A stretch of 45,103 nt of DNA from Akkermansiaceae bacterium (GCA_025457665.1 JALOTY010000024.1:1-45103), one strand, 5' to 3'. Counted from the first letter of the stretch, positions 8,490 through 17,866 are shown. Notes: a model not told the origin generated them from the sequence alone. Numbers and translations are program-made.

Positions 8490-9796
8490 ACTCCGTCCAG
8501 ACTTGGTGGGAAATCCTCACGCTCCACTCCCACAATACCCGGATGGTGGTGCTGACGACCGCGCTGTTAGGCGCGGGCAGCGGGGTCATCGGCAGCCTTC
8601 TTCTCCTGCGGAAACGCTCGCTGATGGGCGACGTCCTTTCCCATGCCACCTTGCCGGGCATCGTTGCCGCCTTCGCCCTGCTTTCCACGGCTGGACTGGC
8701 CGCCAAACAATGGTTTCCGCTGCTCGTGGGTGCCACACTTTCCGGCCTGGCAGGCGTGGGGGTGATGGTGGCAATCCGCCGCACCACCCGGCTGCGGGAT
8801 GATGTGGCCATGGGCATCGTGCTCAGTGTGTTTTTCGGCATTGGCGTGGCGATGCTGCAAATGGTCCGTGATCTGCCGGACGCCGCAGGCCTCAGCTCAT
8901 TCATCTATGGGAAGACGGCATCGATCATCTCTTTCGACCTGGTCGGAATCTCCATCGTCGCCGTGCTCGTGCTGAGCGTCGTCCTACTGTTAGGCAAAGA
9001 GCTGGTGCTACTTTGTTTTGACGATGGATTCGCCGCTGCCCAGGGCTGGCCGGTGGCGATGCTGGATTTCCTGCTATTGGGCCTGGTGACGCTCATGACC
9101 GTGGCGGGCCTGCAATCGGTGGGGCTGGTCCTGATCATCGCTTTTCTCATCATCCCGGCGGCAGCAGCACGATTCTGGACCGGAAGGGTGGGCACGATGA
9201 TGGCGGTGGCGGCAATCATCGGCGCCTTGAGCGGCTGGGCCGGGGCATCGGCCAGCGCGGCACTTCCCGATGCCCCGGCGGGAGCGGTCATCGTGCTCGC
9301 AGCGGCGGCGATTTTTGCCATCAGCCTGATCGGCGGACCCCGCGGCGTGTGGTGCCGCCAAAGGGAGCTTTCACGACTCAAGGACCGGGTGGGCCGACAG
9401 CACTTGCTGCGTTCCATCTTCGAAATCCTCGAGGATGCCGGGCCGCCGACAGCGAATCGCCCGGTGTCGCTCGATGATTTGTTAGAACAACGGAGTTGGT
9501 CACCGCGTGAGCTGCGTCGCCTCTTGCGGCGGGCGAGACGTCATGGTTCCACCGAGCCCTGCGGGAATGGAGGTTTCGTCCTGCTTTCCGAGGCGGGCTT
9601 CGGCGAGGCATCGCGCATCACCCGCAACCATCGACTGTGGGAAATCTATCTGATCCGCCATGCAGACATCGCGCCGAGTCACGTGGACCGGGATGCCGAC
9701 ATGGTGGAACACATCCTCGGGCCGGAAATGGTCCGTCAATTGGAGCGCGAACTGGACCCTGTCCTGCCCCTGCCACCCAACCCCCATGCCCGATGA
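8486..9796 (+). CDS. troC: metal ABC transporter permease fused to a C-terminal DtxR/MntR-like regulator domain
   Basis: A 436-residue protein. Residues about 1-290 form the hydrophobic ABC-3 permease with motifs such as [15 protein letters not shown] and [21 protein letters not shown] normal permease would stop there. This one continues for about 140 residues: a winged-helix-like part ([12 protein letters not shown]...[21 protein letters not shown]...[11 protein letters not shown]), then [19 protein letters not shown]...[24 protein letters not shown]. The second piece matches the metal-binding and dimerisation domain of DtxR/MntR repressors, including the HRLWE helix and the DADxxEH ligand helix. 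I infer a cytoplasmic metal sensor tethered to the transporter, for feedback on transport or on DNA. Similar fusions are, to my knowledge, annotated in other genomes. It overlaps the ATPase and the next permease by four bases each. Confidence 0.85.
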   Translation: MNSVQTWWEILTLHSHNTRMVVLTTALLGAGSGVIGSLLLLRKRSLMGDVLSHATLPGIVAAFALLSTAGLAAKQWFPLLVGATLSGLAGVGVMVAIRRTTRLRDDVAMGIVLSVFFGIGVAMLQMVRDLPDAAGLSSFIYGKTASIISFDLVGISIVAVLVLSVVLLLGKELVLLCFDDGFAAAQGWPVAMLDFLLLGLVTLMTVAGLQSVGLVLIIAFLIIPAAAARFWTGRVGTMMAVAAIIGALSGWAGASASAALPDAPAGAVIVLAAAAIFAISLIGGPRGVWCRQRELSRLKDRVGRQHLLRSIFEILEDAGPPTANRPVSLDDLLEQRSWSPRELRRLLRRARRHGSTEPCGNGGFVLLSEAGFGEASRITRNHRLWEIYLIRHADIAPSHVDRDADMVEHILGPEMVRQLERELDPVLPLPPNPHAR

Positions 9797-10737
9797 ACTG
9801 GACCTTCACCGATACCTGGATCGTCATCACCGGCATGCTCTGCGCGGTCGCTTGCGCCTTGCCCGGATGTTTCCTCGTGCTGCGTCGGATGAGCATGATG
9901 GGAGATGCCATCAGCCACGCGGTGCTGCCCGGACTGGCCATCGCCTTCATGATCACCGGTGCGCGGGAAAGCGTGCCGATGTTTCTCGGTGCCGTGGCGA
10001 CGGGGGTGTTCACCGCACTCTTCACCCAGTGGATTCATCGCTTTGCCAACGTCGATCAAGGCGCAGCCATGGGCGTGGTGTTCACGACGCTCTTTGCCAT
10101 CGGCCTGTTGCTGATTGTGGCTGCGGCTGACCATGTGGACCTCGATCCCGGCTGCGTGCTCTATGGGGCGATCGAAACCAGCGCCCCGGTGGTTCCCGGT
10201 GAGTTTCCCCGCGCCGCAGCGGTGCTCGGGGCGGTCGTGGTCTTGAACCTCCTGGTGATCGCTTTGTTTTACAAGGAACTCCGACTCTCTTCCTTCGATC
10301 CTGCCTTGGCCGATACTCTGGGTTTCCGGCCCGGACTCATGCACTACCTGCTCATGACTTTGGTCGCCATCACGACTGTCGCAGCATTCGAATCGGTCGG
10401 CAGCATCATCGTCATCGCCATGCTCATCGTCCCGGCCGCAACCGCGCAGCTTCTGACAAAGCGGCTTTTGCCGATGCTTTTCACGGCGAGCATCACGGGG
10501 GCCTTGGCGGCGCTGTTAGGTCATGTGGGTGCGATCACGGTGCCGATGTGGCTGGGATTCCAAGGAAGCTCGACTTCTGGAATGATGGCTGCGGCCTGCG
10601 GGTTGCTGTTTGCGCTCGCCTGGCTTTTCGCTCCGGGCGAGGGCCTCGTCACCCGTTGGCGGAAGTCAGCGAATCAAGCACCGACACCACCTGAACTCAG
10701 GAAAGATCCAGGAATCCCCGGCGAATCGCTTCACTGA
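9793..10737 (+). CDS. troD: metal ABC transporter permease, second subunit
   Basis: A 314-residue ABC-3 family permease with about eight to nine membrane segments and the motifs MSMMGDAISHAVLPGLAIAF and ESVGSIIVIAMLIVPAATAQLL. The frame is open upstream to 9637, but the ATG at 9793 is chosen. It overlaps the stop of the preceding permease as ATGA, and the protein then begins with the normal short N-terminus before the first membrane helix. It lacks the C-terminal regulator domain of its partner. Together the two would form a heterodimeric channel. The last 41 bases overlap the convergent response-regulator gene. Confidence 0.92.
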   Translation: MNWTFTDTWIVITGMLCAVACALPGCFLVLRRMSMMGDAISHAVLPGLAIAFMITGARESVPMFLGAVATGVFTALFTQWIHRFANVDQGAAMGVVFTTLFAIGLLLIVAAADHVDLDPGCVLYGAIETSAPVVPGEFPRAAAVLGAVVVLNLLVIALFYKELRLSSFDPALADTLGFRPGLMHYLLMTLVAITTVAAFESVGSIIVIAMLIVPAATAQLLTKRLLPMLFTASITGALAALLGHVGAITVPMWLGFQGSSTSGMMAAACGLLFALAWLFAPGEGLVTRWRKSANQAPTPPELRKDPGIPGESLH

Positions 10738-11353
10738 CTGCCGCCGGGAGGCTGCGGACGTGAAGTTTATCGAAGCTCCGCTTGATGTACTCCGTCACGG
10801 AATGCTGGCTGAGTTCCAGTTGATCCGCGATTTCCTGGCGCGTCAGTCCCTTGGCGGAAAGCTGCAAGACCTCGCATTCGCGGGCGGAGAGGGCATCGTT
10901 CGAAGGGATGGGGCTGAGCTTGCGGAAAGTCTGCAAAATCATCCCGGCAATTTTGGGATCCAGTGGCGTGCCCCCGGCCAGAACCTCTTCCAATGTCTCG
11001 ATCAACCGGGTGGCACTGCCGGCCTTCACCAGGTAACCGTGCGCCCCGGATTCCAGGGCGGCGAAGACCTTTGCCTTATCGGTAAACGCCGTGAGAACGA
11101 GGACTTGGGAAAGGGGCAGCAGCTCGCGGATTTGGCGGATGCCATCGATCCCGCTCATCCCGGGCAATCCGAGGTCCGAAAGTACCACATCGGCCTCCAG
11201 GCCGCCACGGATGGCCTCCAAGGCATCCTCCATGTTGGAAAACCCACCCACGCATTGGTAGCCGCGCTGTTCGAGGACCATGGAGACCGACTCACGGAAA
11301 TCGGCATGATCTTCGACCAACAGGATGCGGATGTTCTTCGGTTCGCTTGCCAC
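10697..11353 (-). CDS. NarL/FixJ-family response regulator
   Basis: A 218-residue transcription factor. The receiver domain (residues 8-125) has the acidic pocket at Glu14/Asp15, the phospho-acceptor Asp60 (VVLSDLGLPG), the switch Thr in VLTAF and the Lys in YLVKAG. A LuxR-type helix-turn-helix follows (LSARECEVLQLSAKGLTRQEIADQL...SVTEYIKRSFDKLHV). No histidine kinase is adjacent. The gene lies 71 bases downstream of a transmembrane Ser/Thr kinase gene in the same orientation, so the two may share a transcript. Its 3' end overlaps troD convergently by 41 bases, so antisense effects on the metal operon are conceivable. Targets unknown. Confidence 0.9.
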   Translation of the reverse strand: MASEPKNIRILLVEDHADFRESVSMVLEQRGYQCVGGFSNMEDALEAIRGGLEADVVLSDLGLPGMSGIDGIRQIRELLPLSQVLVLTAFTDKAKVFAALESGAHGYLVKAGSATRLIETLEEVLAGGTPLDPKIAGMILQTFRKLSPIPSNDALSARECEVLQLSAKGLTRQEIADQLELSQHSVTEYIKRSFDKLHVRSLPAAVSEAIRRGFLDLS

Positions 11354-11424
11354 GAGGGGAGCCTATCCCCACAGGTGGACTCAAGCAAAGCCCAACACTG
11401 CAAACTTGCCGGTGGCCCGGGATT

Positions 11425-13797
11425 TCAACGTGGCACCCATCCGGGCATCCCCTGCCAGCGACGCTTGAAAGCTTCCGAAACCTGGGCCAGGCGATCCCCA
11501 GCCGCCTTGGCTCGATCGACATCGCCGACCAGAAGATCGAAAGCGATCGCCTGCTCGTGGCGACGCAAGCCATCGACCGTGCCGGAACCCCCACGGGCCA
11601 AAGTCCGGTGGAGTTCAATCACCGAATCCGGATCGATCTCCCCCCAACCCAATTCGACCTCCTCACCGGCGGCATTCTTCAGTTTCAGCCCGGCGGCGGA
11701 GCCTGAAATGACTTCGGTGAAAACATCGCCATCCCTTGAACTCATCGCCACTGGAGTGGCATCGACCTGTTCTCCCAACTCGGCCAAAAGAGCCAGTGAG
11801 GATTGCAGCATGCGAAGGAGTCCTTCTTTCTGTTCGGTGCATTCCGGAGTCGTGGCTTTCCATGCCTTGAGCTGTTCGATGGCTTCGATGAACTCACAAG
11901 CTGCCACATGAGTCATCAGCCCGTTTGGAAGCGAGCCGGGCGAGAGCATCTCCTCGTCATCCCGCGCATCCGGCCTGGATGGCGCTTGGCGGGCGGCCCG
12001 TTCGAGTTCGATTTGCCAGGCACGGACATTGAAGCGCGCGCGGCCGCGGGTTCGGAGTTGGGCGAGAATGGCATCGAGCTCATTGGCTATCTCCCGAGCC
12101 TTCTCCGGCTCCACGGAAAAACTGGCCGGCTCGGCCTGACGCAGGGTTTTCCAGTCCGCAAGATAGTTTCCCGCCCACAGCGCATGGGGTTTCAACCAGG
12201 GTCGATTCCCGGACTTTGCCGCTTCTGCCACCACACGGAAGCCGGGCTCGGCCGCCTCGGGCATGCCTTGTTCCCAGTTTCGCAGTGCCTTGAGCCAAAT
12301 GATCAATAGTTCGGCATCGCTGCCCGGTTCACCATCCTCGATCGCCACCGGACGAAATCCGCCCAAAGCACGGAGGCCCTTCAGCAAGGTCGATCTTACC
12401 CCACCTTGAAGCTTGGGGGCGGAATCGATGTGGTCGATCGCCTGTTTCACCTCCCCGCGAGCTGCTGCGGATTCGCCATTCATCCACGCTGCCGCCACCG
12501 CCTCGCAGGCCGACCAGGATGCCGTGGGCTCCAACACCTGGGGATGGTCCCGCACTTGGGAGTAAAGGGACCGTGCCCTCTCGAAGTCGCCCTCCTGCAG
12601 GGCAGATGCTGCCTCACGGTAAAGTCCCGCGACTTCGAGGCCGCCGGATTCGGTTGCCGCATTGGCAGCATCGATCGCTGGCGGTGCCGTCGCCTCGCCC
12701 ATGGGCGCGATCGGATCATCTTTGTCCTCGCCCCCGATCATCACTGCCGCCGCTACGAGCGCGGCTATCACGGCTCCGGAACCCAGGAAAATTGGCAGCT
12801 TCGAGGCCTTCCGACTCCTCTTTTTCTGCGGCTTCGCCTGCTCCGCGGCCTGGGCCAGAGCGGCCCCGGGGGCATGCTGCAATGCGAGTTTGAGATCGGA
12901 AATGAGATCGGCGTACGAGCGATAGCGACCATCGGGAAGATAGGCCATGCAGCGATCGATCACCGCGCAGGTTTCCGGCGTGACCTGCGGTGCCACCTCG
13001 CGCAATGGCTTGATGTGTTGCTTGGCCTCGCGCAGGCGCTTGGTGTCCATGGACTCCTCCGAACAGGGAGGAATGCCAGCGAGGGCATGGTAGAAGGTCG
13101 CGCCGAAAGCGTAGATGTCGGAGCGGAAATCCTCCTCCTGACCCTCGATCGTCTCCGGCGGAACGTAGTATGGCGTGGCCCAGATTTCCTCGGCCTTGGC
13201 CTTGCCGCCCTTGGTCACCAAAGCGAGACCGAAATCGACCAGTTTCGCGGAGCCGGAGGCATCGAGCAGGATGTTCCCCGGCTTCACATCTCGGTGGATC
13301 AGCCCGGCGGCCTTCGCCGCCTTCAGACCTTCCGCCACTTGGATCGCCAAGGGCAGGGCCTCCATTTCCGGGATGGTTCCACGTTCCCGGATGTGGTGTT
13401 CGAAATGCCCGCCGGTAACGAACTCCATGCCGATGAAGAATCGCCCGAAAGCATGGCCGGTGGTCAGCACACGGACGACATGCGGGTGGCTGATGGACGC
13501 GGTCGTCCTGGCCTCTTCCTCGAAAGCGCCGATCCGTTTTTCGTCCGCAGAAAACTCCTCGCTGAGAATCTTCACGACCACCTCGCGATCCAGCGTCGTA
13601 TCGCGGGCGACGAAGACCATGCTCATCCCGCCGATGGCGTGGCGGCGAACGAGCGTGTAGGGCCCGAAATCCCGTTTCACCCGGGTGTGGCTGTGGCAGG
13701 AAGGGCACTCGACATTGGTAAACGGCCCCACGGCCGAGACATCCATGGGACTCCCGCAGCTCTCGCAACTGGCTATTTCCGGCACCGCTTCCGGCAT
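11425..13797 (-). CDS. transmembrane Ser/Thr protein kinase with N-terminal zinc ribbon and extracytoplasmic domain
   Basis: A 790-residue kinase of the Hanks (PknB-like) type. It opens with a probable zinc ribbon (Cys11-x2-Cys14 and Cys31-x2-Cys34). The kinase domain (about 47-310) has Lys76 for ATP, the catalytic loop HRDVKPGN with Asp170, and Asp188 of DFG. The glycine loop reads IGGMSMVF, weaker than the usual GxGxxG. After a basic linker (KKRSRKASK) one membrane helix lies at about 336-358. The last 430 residues should be outside the cytoplasm. They look helical and TPR-like but carry no motif I recognise. It is the first gene of a possible pair with the response regulator. Input signal unknown. 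Confidence 0.9.
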   Translation of the reverse strand: MPEAVPEIASCESCGSPMDVSAVGPFTNVECPSCHSHTRVKRDFGPYTLVRRHAIGGMSMVFVARDTTLDREVVVKILSEEFSADEKRIGAFEEEARTTASISHPHVVRVLTTGHAFGRFFIGMEFVTGGHFEHHIRERGTIPEMEALPLAIQVAEGLKAAKAAGLIHRDVKPGNILLDASGSAKLVDFGLALVTKGGKAKAEEIWATPYYVPPETIEGQEEDFRSDIYAFGATFYHALAGIPPCSEESMDTKRLREAKQHIKPLREVAPQVTPETCAVIDRCMAYLPDGRYRSYADLISDLKLALQHAPGAALAQAAEQAKPQKKRSRKASKLPIFLGSGAVIAALVAAAVMIGGEDKDDPIAPMGEATAPPAIDAANAATESGGLEVAGLYREAASALQEGDFERARSLYSQVRDHPQVLEPTASWSACEAVAAAWMNGESAAARGEVKQAIDHIDSAPKLQGGVRSTLLKGLRALGGFRPVAIEDGEPGSDAELLIIWLKALRNWEQGMPEAAEPGFRVVAEAAKSGNRPWLKPHALWAGNYLADWKTLRQAEPASFSVEPEKAREIANELDAILAQLRTRGRARFNVRAWQIELERAARQAPSRPDARDDEEMLSPGSLPNGLMTHVAACEFIEAIEQLKAWKATTPECTEQKEGLLRMLQSSLALLAELGEQVDATPVAMSSRDGDVFTEVISGSAAGLKLKNAAGEEVELGWGEIDPDSVIELHRTLARGGSGTVDGLRRHEQAIAFDLLVGDVDRAKAAGDRLAQVSEAFKRRWQGMPGWVPR

Positions 13798-13925
13798 GAC
13801 GGAAACTAACTACGGAGCGCGCCGCGTGAAAACTTCAAACATTCAAAGCATCGGGATTTCCGCATTCTTCCTGCGATGATTCCCGCCGTTGACAATCCCT
13901 CCCCCCGTCCTGAGGGTGGCGGCGG

Positions 13926-14849
13926 ATGGAGATCACGGTGGAAAATGGCTCTGGGACCCGGCTCGATGCATGGCTGGCGGGCCGATTGCCCGAACTTTCC
14001 CGCTCCCGCATTCAAGAGCTGATCCGCGAGCATTACATCCGCCGCAATGGCAGCCCGGCCAAGCCCCGGGACAGCGTCGCCACCGGCGATCTCATCCAGA
14101 TCGACCTCCCCGAAGCCGTCCCCGCCCAGGCCCAGGCCGAGGAGATCCCGCTCCGCATCCTGCATGAAGATGAGGACCTGATCGTGATCGACAAGGACCA
14201 CGGCATGGTCGTGCACCCGGCTGCGGGGAATCCCGATGGCACGCTGGTCAATGCCCTTCTCCACCACTGCCAGGGGAAACTTTCCGGCATCGGCGGCGTC
14301 GAACGTCCGGGCATCGTCCACCGGCTCGACAAGGACACCTCCGGCTGCCTGGTGGTCGCCAAGTCCGATCAGGCCCATCGATCGCTGGTCGACCAGTTCT
14401 CCGGCAGGATCACCCGCAAACAATACCTCGCAGTGGTCCAGGGGAAACCGGGAGAAAGCTCCGGCACCGTCTTCACCCACATCGCCCGCCATCCGGGAAA
14501 CCGCATGAAAATGGCCGTGGTCACCCCGCCGGCGGGAAAGGCATCGATCACGGATTACCGCATTTTGGTCACCGATCCCTCCACCGACTCCACCCTGGTG
14601 CTCTGCGATTTGCATACCGGACGCACGCATCAGATCCGCGTGCACATGCTGCACTTGGGCTGCCCGCTGATTGGCGATCCGATTTATGCGAAGCCCGCCC
14701 GCCAGAAAGCCCAGCCCGGGCGCATGATGCTGCATGCCTGGAAGCTTGCCTTCGATCACCCCACGGATGGCCGCCGCATGAGTTTCGAAGCCGCCATCCC
14801 TCCCGAATACACCCCTTGGCTCCAGTGCCTTCACGAACCGCTCTCATGA
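13926..14849 (+). CDS. rluD: RluD-family 23S rRNA pseudouridine synthase
   Basis: A 307-residue enzyme that isomerises uridine to pseudouridine in RNA. An S4 RNA-binding domain occupies about residues 12-62 (RLDAWLAGRLPELSRSRIQELI...IRRNG). The catalytic domain carries the signature GIVHRLDKDTSGCLVV with the nucleophilic Asp135. Other family blocks are IVIDKDHGMVVHP and LHTGRTHQIRVHMLHLGCPLIGDPIY. Length and architecture fit the RluD group (sites 1911/1915/1917 in E. coli), though RluC-like specificity cannot be excluded. The stop overlaps the next start as ATGA. The gene is divergent from the kinase gene. Confidence 0.93.
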   Translation: MEITVENGSGTRLDAWLAGRLPELSRSRIQELIREHYIRRNGSPAKPRDSVATGDLIQIDLPEAVPAQAQAEEIPLRILHEDEDLIVIDKDHGMVVHPAAGNPDGTLVNALLHHCQGKLSGIGGVERPGIVHRLDKDTSGCLVVAKSDQAHRSLVDQFSGRITRKQYLAVVQGKPGESSGTVFTHIARHPGNRMKMAVVTPPAGKASITDYRILVTDPSTDSTLVLCDLHTGRTHQIRVHMLHLGCPLIGDPIYAKPARQKAQPGRMMLHAWKLAFDHPTDGRRMSFEAAIPPEYTPWLQCLHEPLS

Positions 14850-15799
14850 ATATCGTCTTTCTCGATGCCTCCACGACCGACCGCGGCGATCTCGATTGGT
14901 CCGCCCTTGCCGCCGAGGGGAACCTCGCGCTCCACCCCTTGAGCCACGCTGAGGAAATCCTCACACGTGTTGTGCAGGCGGATGTGGTGATTTCTAACAA
15001 AGCCCCGGTCACCCCTGCCGTGATCGATGCCGCGCCGAACCTGAAGCTGGTCGTGTCCGCAGCCACCGGGGTCAATCAGATCGATCTCCATGCCTGCCGC
15101 GCCCGCAATGTCGCAGTGGCGAATGTGGCCGGATACTCCACCCCGAGTGTTGCGCAGCATTGCTTTGCCCTGCTCCTGGAGATTGCCACCAAGGTCGGCC
15201 TGCATGCCTCGCGGATCCGCACGGATTGGCCAGCCTCGCCCTGTTTTACCCGGCTCGACCATCCGCTTTTCGACCTGGAAGGAAAGACCCTTGGCATCGT
15301 GGGTCTCGGAGCCATCGGCCGGCGGGTCGCGGAAATCGCCAGAGCCATGGGCATGGAGGTCGTCGCCCTGGCAAGGGATTCCCGCAAGGACGATGGAGGA
15401 ATTCCCCGCCTGTTAGAGGACGAGTTTCTCGCCGCCTGTGATGTCATCAGCCTCCACTGCCCGCTCACTCCGGAGACTCACCACTACCTGAATGCCGGTC
15501 GCCTGGGACGCATGAAGTCCGGTGCCATCGTCATCAACACCGGCCGCGGTGCGCTTATCGATGAACCGGCTCTGGCAGCGGCACTTCGCAGCGGTCACAT
15601 TGCTGCGGCAGGGTTGGATGTTCTGAGCATCGAACCCCCGCCAGCCGACCACCCGCTTCTCGCCGCCGATCTCGAAACCGTGGTCATCACTCCGCATACC
15701 GCGTGGACCACGGTGGAAGCCAGAAGACGACTGCTCGATGGGATCGTCGAAAACATCCGCGCCTTCAAAGCCGGCATCGCGCGCAACCGGATTGTTTGA
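14846..15799 (+). CDS. D-2-hydroxyacid dehydrogenase (NAD-dependent)
   Basis: A 317-residue cytoplasmic oxidoreductase that interconverts a D-2-hydroxyacid and a 2-oxoacid. The Rossmann motif is GLGAIGRR (residues 153-160). The catalytic residues of the family are all present: Arg234 in NTGRGALIDE, Glu263 in LDVLSIEPP and His284 in TPHTAW. The whole resembles glycerate/hydroxypyruvate reductases, but the substrate cannot be read from sequence. An upstream start at 14816 is possible; the ATG at 14846 is preferred because it overlaps the rluD stop (ATGA) and the protein then begins MNIVFLDAS, a normal first strand. Likely co-transcribed with rluD. Confidence 0.92.
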   Translation: MNIVFLDASTTDRGDLDWSALAAEGNLALHPLSHAEEILTRVVQADVVISNKAPVTPAVIDAAPNLKLVVSAATGVNQIDLHACRARNVAVANVAGYSTPSVAQHCFALLLEIATKVGLHASRIRTDWPASPCFTRLDHPLFDLEGKTLGIVGLGAIGRRVAEIARAMGMEVVALARDSRKDDGGIPRLLEDEFLAACDVISLHCPLTPETHHYLNAGRLGRMKSGAIVINTGRGALIDEPALAAALRSGHIAAAGLDVLSIEPPPADHPLLAADLETVVITPHTAWTTVEARRRLLDGIVENIRAFKAGIARNRIV

Positions 15800-15813
15800 A
15801 ACCCATTTCCGCC

Positions 15814-16077
15814 ATGGAACTCGACGAAGACTCCGCCGCCGATGCCTTTTTCAAGGACCTGCTCGATGCCGTGGAGCAGCAGCTTCAATCGACGCAAACT
15901 CCCTTCGTCCGCACGGCCTTGGAGAGGCTGGTGAAATCCGGCATGACCGATGAAGCGGCGCGGGAGGCTATCGCCGCCTGTCTGGCCGAGGAAAGCGACC
16001 GCATGTTCCGCAGTCAGAAAGCTTTCGATCTCGACTCCTATCGCAAGTCGTTGGAGAGAATCAGCCCGCCTTCGTGA
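15814..16077 (+). CDS. small acidic helical protein of unknown function
   Basis: An 87-residue protein, MELDEDSAADAFFKDLLDAVEQ and onward, predicted to be all-helical and soluble. It has repeated amphipathic segments (TALERLVKSGMTDEAAREAIAACLAEESDRMF). I do not recognise the family. The frame is open from 15703, inside the dehydrogenase gene, but the ATG at 15814, 14 bases after the dehydrogenase stop, gives a protein-like N-terminus. It probably belongs to the rluD-dehydrogenase transcription unit. Its last 40 bases overlap the convergent rodA gene. The MTDEAAREAI segment resembles short helical hairpins found in small conserved proteins, but no function is claimed. Confidence 0.65.
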   Translation: MELDEDSAADAFFKDLLDAVEQQLQSTQTPFVRTALERLVKSGMTDEAAREAIAACLAEESDRMFRSQKAFDLDSYRKSLERISPPS

Positions 16078-17288
16078 GGTTCCTTGGCTTCGCTTTCCTG
16101 CGGCTTCGCGATCGTTTTGCGATGCACCCACACGCTCTGCACGAGACCGAGGAGGAACATGCACATCACCACGAAGGTGCCCGAATAGCTGATCAGGGGC
16201 AGAGGGATGCCGGTGATCGGCATCAGCTGCACGCACATCCCGATGTTTTCGAACACGTGGGCAAAAAACAGCGCCACCACCCCGCCGACCAGCATGCAGC
16301 CCATAGGATCGCGGGCGTAGGTGGCGACGAAGAGACAGAGCACGAGCAGCACCGTGAAACCGGTGATCAGCAGCAGCGATCCCTTGAAACCCTGCTCCTC
16401 GGCGATGACGGCGAAAATGAAGTCGTTGTGCACGGTGTTCACCGGGATCATCCGGCGCGCATGCATCGACCCCTTGTCGACCGGTGCCATGTGGCCCAGG
16501 CCGTGGTATCCGGCATGGCCGATGGCGATGGCGATATTGTAGGGGGCGTAGGCGGCACCACTGGTATCCACCGGCTTGTCTTGAAGAAGGTCGAGGAAGA
16601 GTTCGACGCGCGCCGTTCCCCGTTCGGACACCTTGGGGAGAACCACATAGTAAAGCGGCGGCACGGCAGCGACCCCCATCACTACGATGAAAACCAGATA
16701 ACGGTAGGGCACCCCGCCCACGATCATCGCCACAAAGGCCACCGGCAACCAAACCAGGGCCGACCCCATGTCGCCCATTTTCACGACGATGAGAAACGGA
16801 ATCCCCGTGAGGATGCCGACCAAGCCGATCTTGACGATGGGTTCTTCGAGCAGCCAACCGATTTTCGGGATCTTCCTTCCCAGTCGCGGCAAGTCCTGAA
16901 GAAGCCACGCCAGGATCAAAATGCCCGAAGCAATCGCGAACTGCGCCGGCTGGAAGCTCAAGCTGCCAAACTCGATCTGGTGGACCTCGCTGTCCGAATT
17001 CATGATCGATGCACAGAGCCCGAGCGACACCGCATACATCGGCAAGGCCAGCCAACGGAACCAGCGGTAATCGAAAAAGGCGGTGAAGAAATAAACCGCC
17101 GCGCCGATGAGGATCCACTTTTTCTGCAAACTGGCAAAATGTTCCCCACCCTGCGGCAAATGCCGGGCGGCGCTCTCGATCGAATGCACGCCGAAGGCCA
17201 GGAGACCGAACATCACGATCACCAGCCACCAGTTCATCCCGAGCAATTTCCGCAGGAGCGGCGTCATCCGGGCAGGAACATCCGGCAT
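16038..17288 (-). CDS. rodA: RodA/FtsW-family (SEDS) peptidoglycan glycosyltransferase
   Basis: A 416-residue inner-membrane SEDS protein that polymerises lipid II into glycan strands, normally with a class B penicillin-binding protein. About ten membrane segments are visible. Family signatures are GSLSFQPAQFAIAS (usually FQPSE), VHNDFIFAVIAEEQGFKGS, and the C-terminal MPITGIPLPLISYSGTF. These favour RodA (elongation) over FtsW. No PBP2 or mre genes are adjacent. Here the gene stands alone on the minus strand between unrelated small genes. The start at 17288 could also be Met8 or Met18, because the first hydrophobic helix begins near residue 20. Confidence 0.92.
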   Translation of the reverse strand: MPDVPARMTPLLRKLLGMNWWLVIVMFGLLAFGVHSIESAARHLPQGGEHFASLQKKWILIGAAVYFFTAFFDYRWFRWLALPMYAVSLGLCASIMNSDSEVHQIEFGSLSFQPAQFAIASGILILAWLLQDLPRLGRKIPKIGWLLEEPIVKIGLVGILTGIPFLIVVKMGDMGSALVWLPVAFVAMIVGGVPYRYLVFIVVMGVAAVPPLYYVVLPKVSERGTARVELFLDLLQDKPVDTSGAAYAPYNIAIAIGHAGYHGLGHMAPVDKGSMHARRMIPVNTVHNDFIFAVIAEEQGFKGSLLLITGFTVLLVLCLFVATYARDPMGCMLVGGVVALFFAHVFENIGMCVQLMPITGIPLPLISYSGTFVVMCMFLLGLVQSVWVHRKTIAKPQESEAKEPHEGGLILSNDLR

Positions 17289-17368
17289 CGCGTTGCATCA
17301 GGCAAGCTCGCATCAAATATCGTCGTGATCTTGCCGTCCATGCCTCGATGGGCGATGCTCACCCCACC

Positions 17369-17866
17369 ATGAGCCGCCGCATCCTTCTTTCGGTCATCGC
17401 CATCCTCATTGTTGCCTTCGGGATGTGGTGGTTTTCTCCGGCAGAACAGGTCAAGCGCCGGGTGCTGGGGCTCATCGATTCCGCCGCTGTCCCCTCTTCC
17501 ATGGGCACTCTTTCCCGGGTCACGCGCGGAGAGGATGTGGCGAAATTCTTCGCGCCAAGGCTTGAGATCGGCTCCTCGGATTCCTTGAAAAACGATGTTC
17601 CCAATGAAATCCACCGGGAAAACGCCGCAAGCCTCTACACCGGAGTCGCCCGCTACGTCAGGGAGGTTTCCCTGGTCGATCCGGAAATCACCCGACTCGA
17701 GATCAGCGGAGATCGCGCCGAGGTGGACTTCCGGGTGGATGCGATCGTCCAGCTCTCCAGCCGCCGACCCATCGATGGCATCCTCCTCGTCCAGAGCCAC
17801 TGGATCAAACACCCCGAATTCGGCTGGGTGATGGACAAGGTGGAGTGGCAGGAAACCCGCCGTTGA
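17369..17866 (+). CDS. membrane-anchored small protein, NTF2-like domain possible
   Basis: A 165-residue protein with one N-terminal membrane anchor (about residues 5-24) and an outward domain. The segment with VARYVREVSLVDPEITRLEISG, then AEVDFRVDAIVQLSSRRP, then LLVQSHWIKHPEFGWVMDKVEW has the helix-then-curved-sheet order of SnoaL/NTF2-like folds. I infer this only from pattern. No catalytic residues are evident. The frame is open from 17348; ATG 17369 is preferred because a normal anchor follows directly. It diverges from rodA (80 bases between starts) and ends eight bases before the convergent isoprenoid-synthase-like gene. Function unknown. Confidence 0.6.
   Translation: MSRRILLSVIAILIVAFGMWWFSPAEQVKRRVLGLIDSAAVPSSMGTLSRVTRGEDVAKFFAPRLEIGSSDSLKNDVPNEIHRENAASLYTGVARYVREVSLVDPEITRLEISGDRAEVDFRVDAIVQLSSRRPIDGILLVQSHWIKHPEFGWVMDKVEWQETRR

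Noticed and set aside
9637..9792. N-terminal extension of the second metal permease
   Set aside because: The extra 52 residues are Pro/Arg/His-rich and lie inside the previous gene; the ATG at 9793 overlaps its stop as ATGA and gives a normal permease start.
11347..11424. Possible small gene between the kinase and the response regulator
   Set aside because: Only 71 bases with no protein-like frame; it is an intercistronic spacer.
15595..17316. A 573-codon minus-strand frame across rodA and the dehydrogenase end
   Set aside because: RodA is clearly encoded in another frame with membrane helices and signatures; this frame is Arg/Gly/His-rich shadow sequence.
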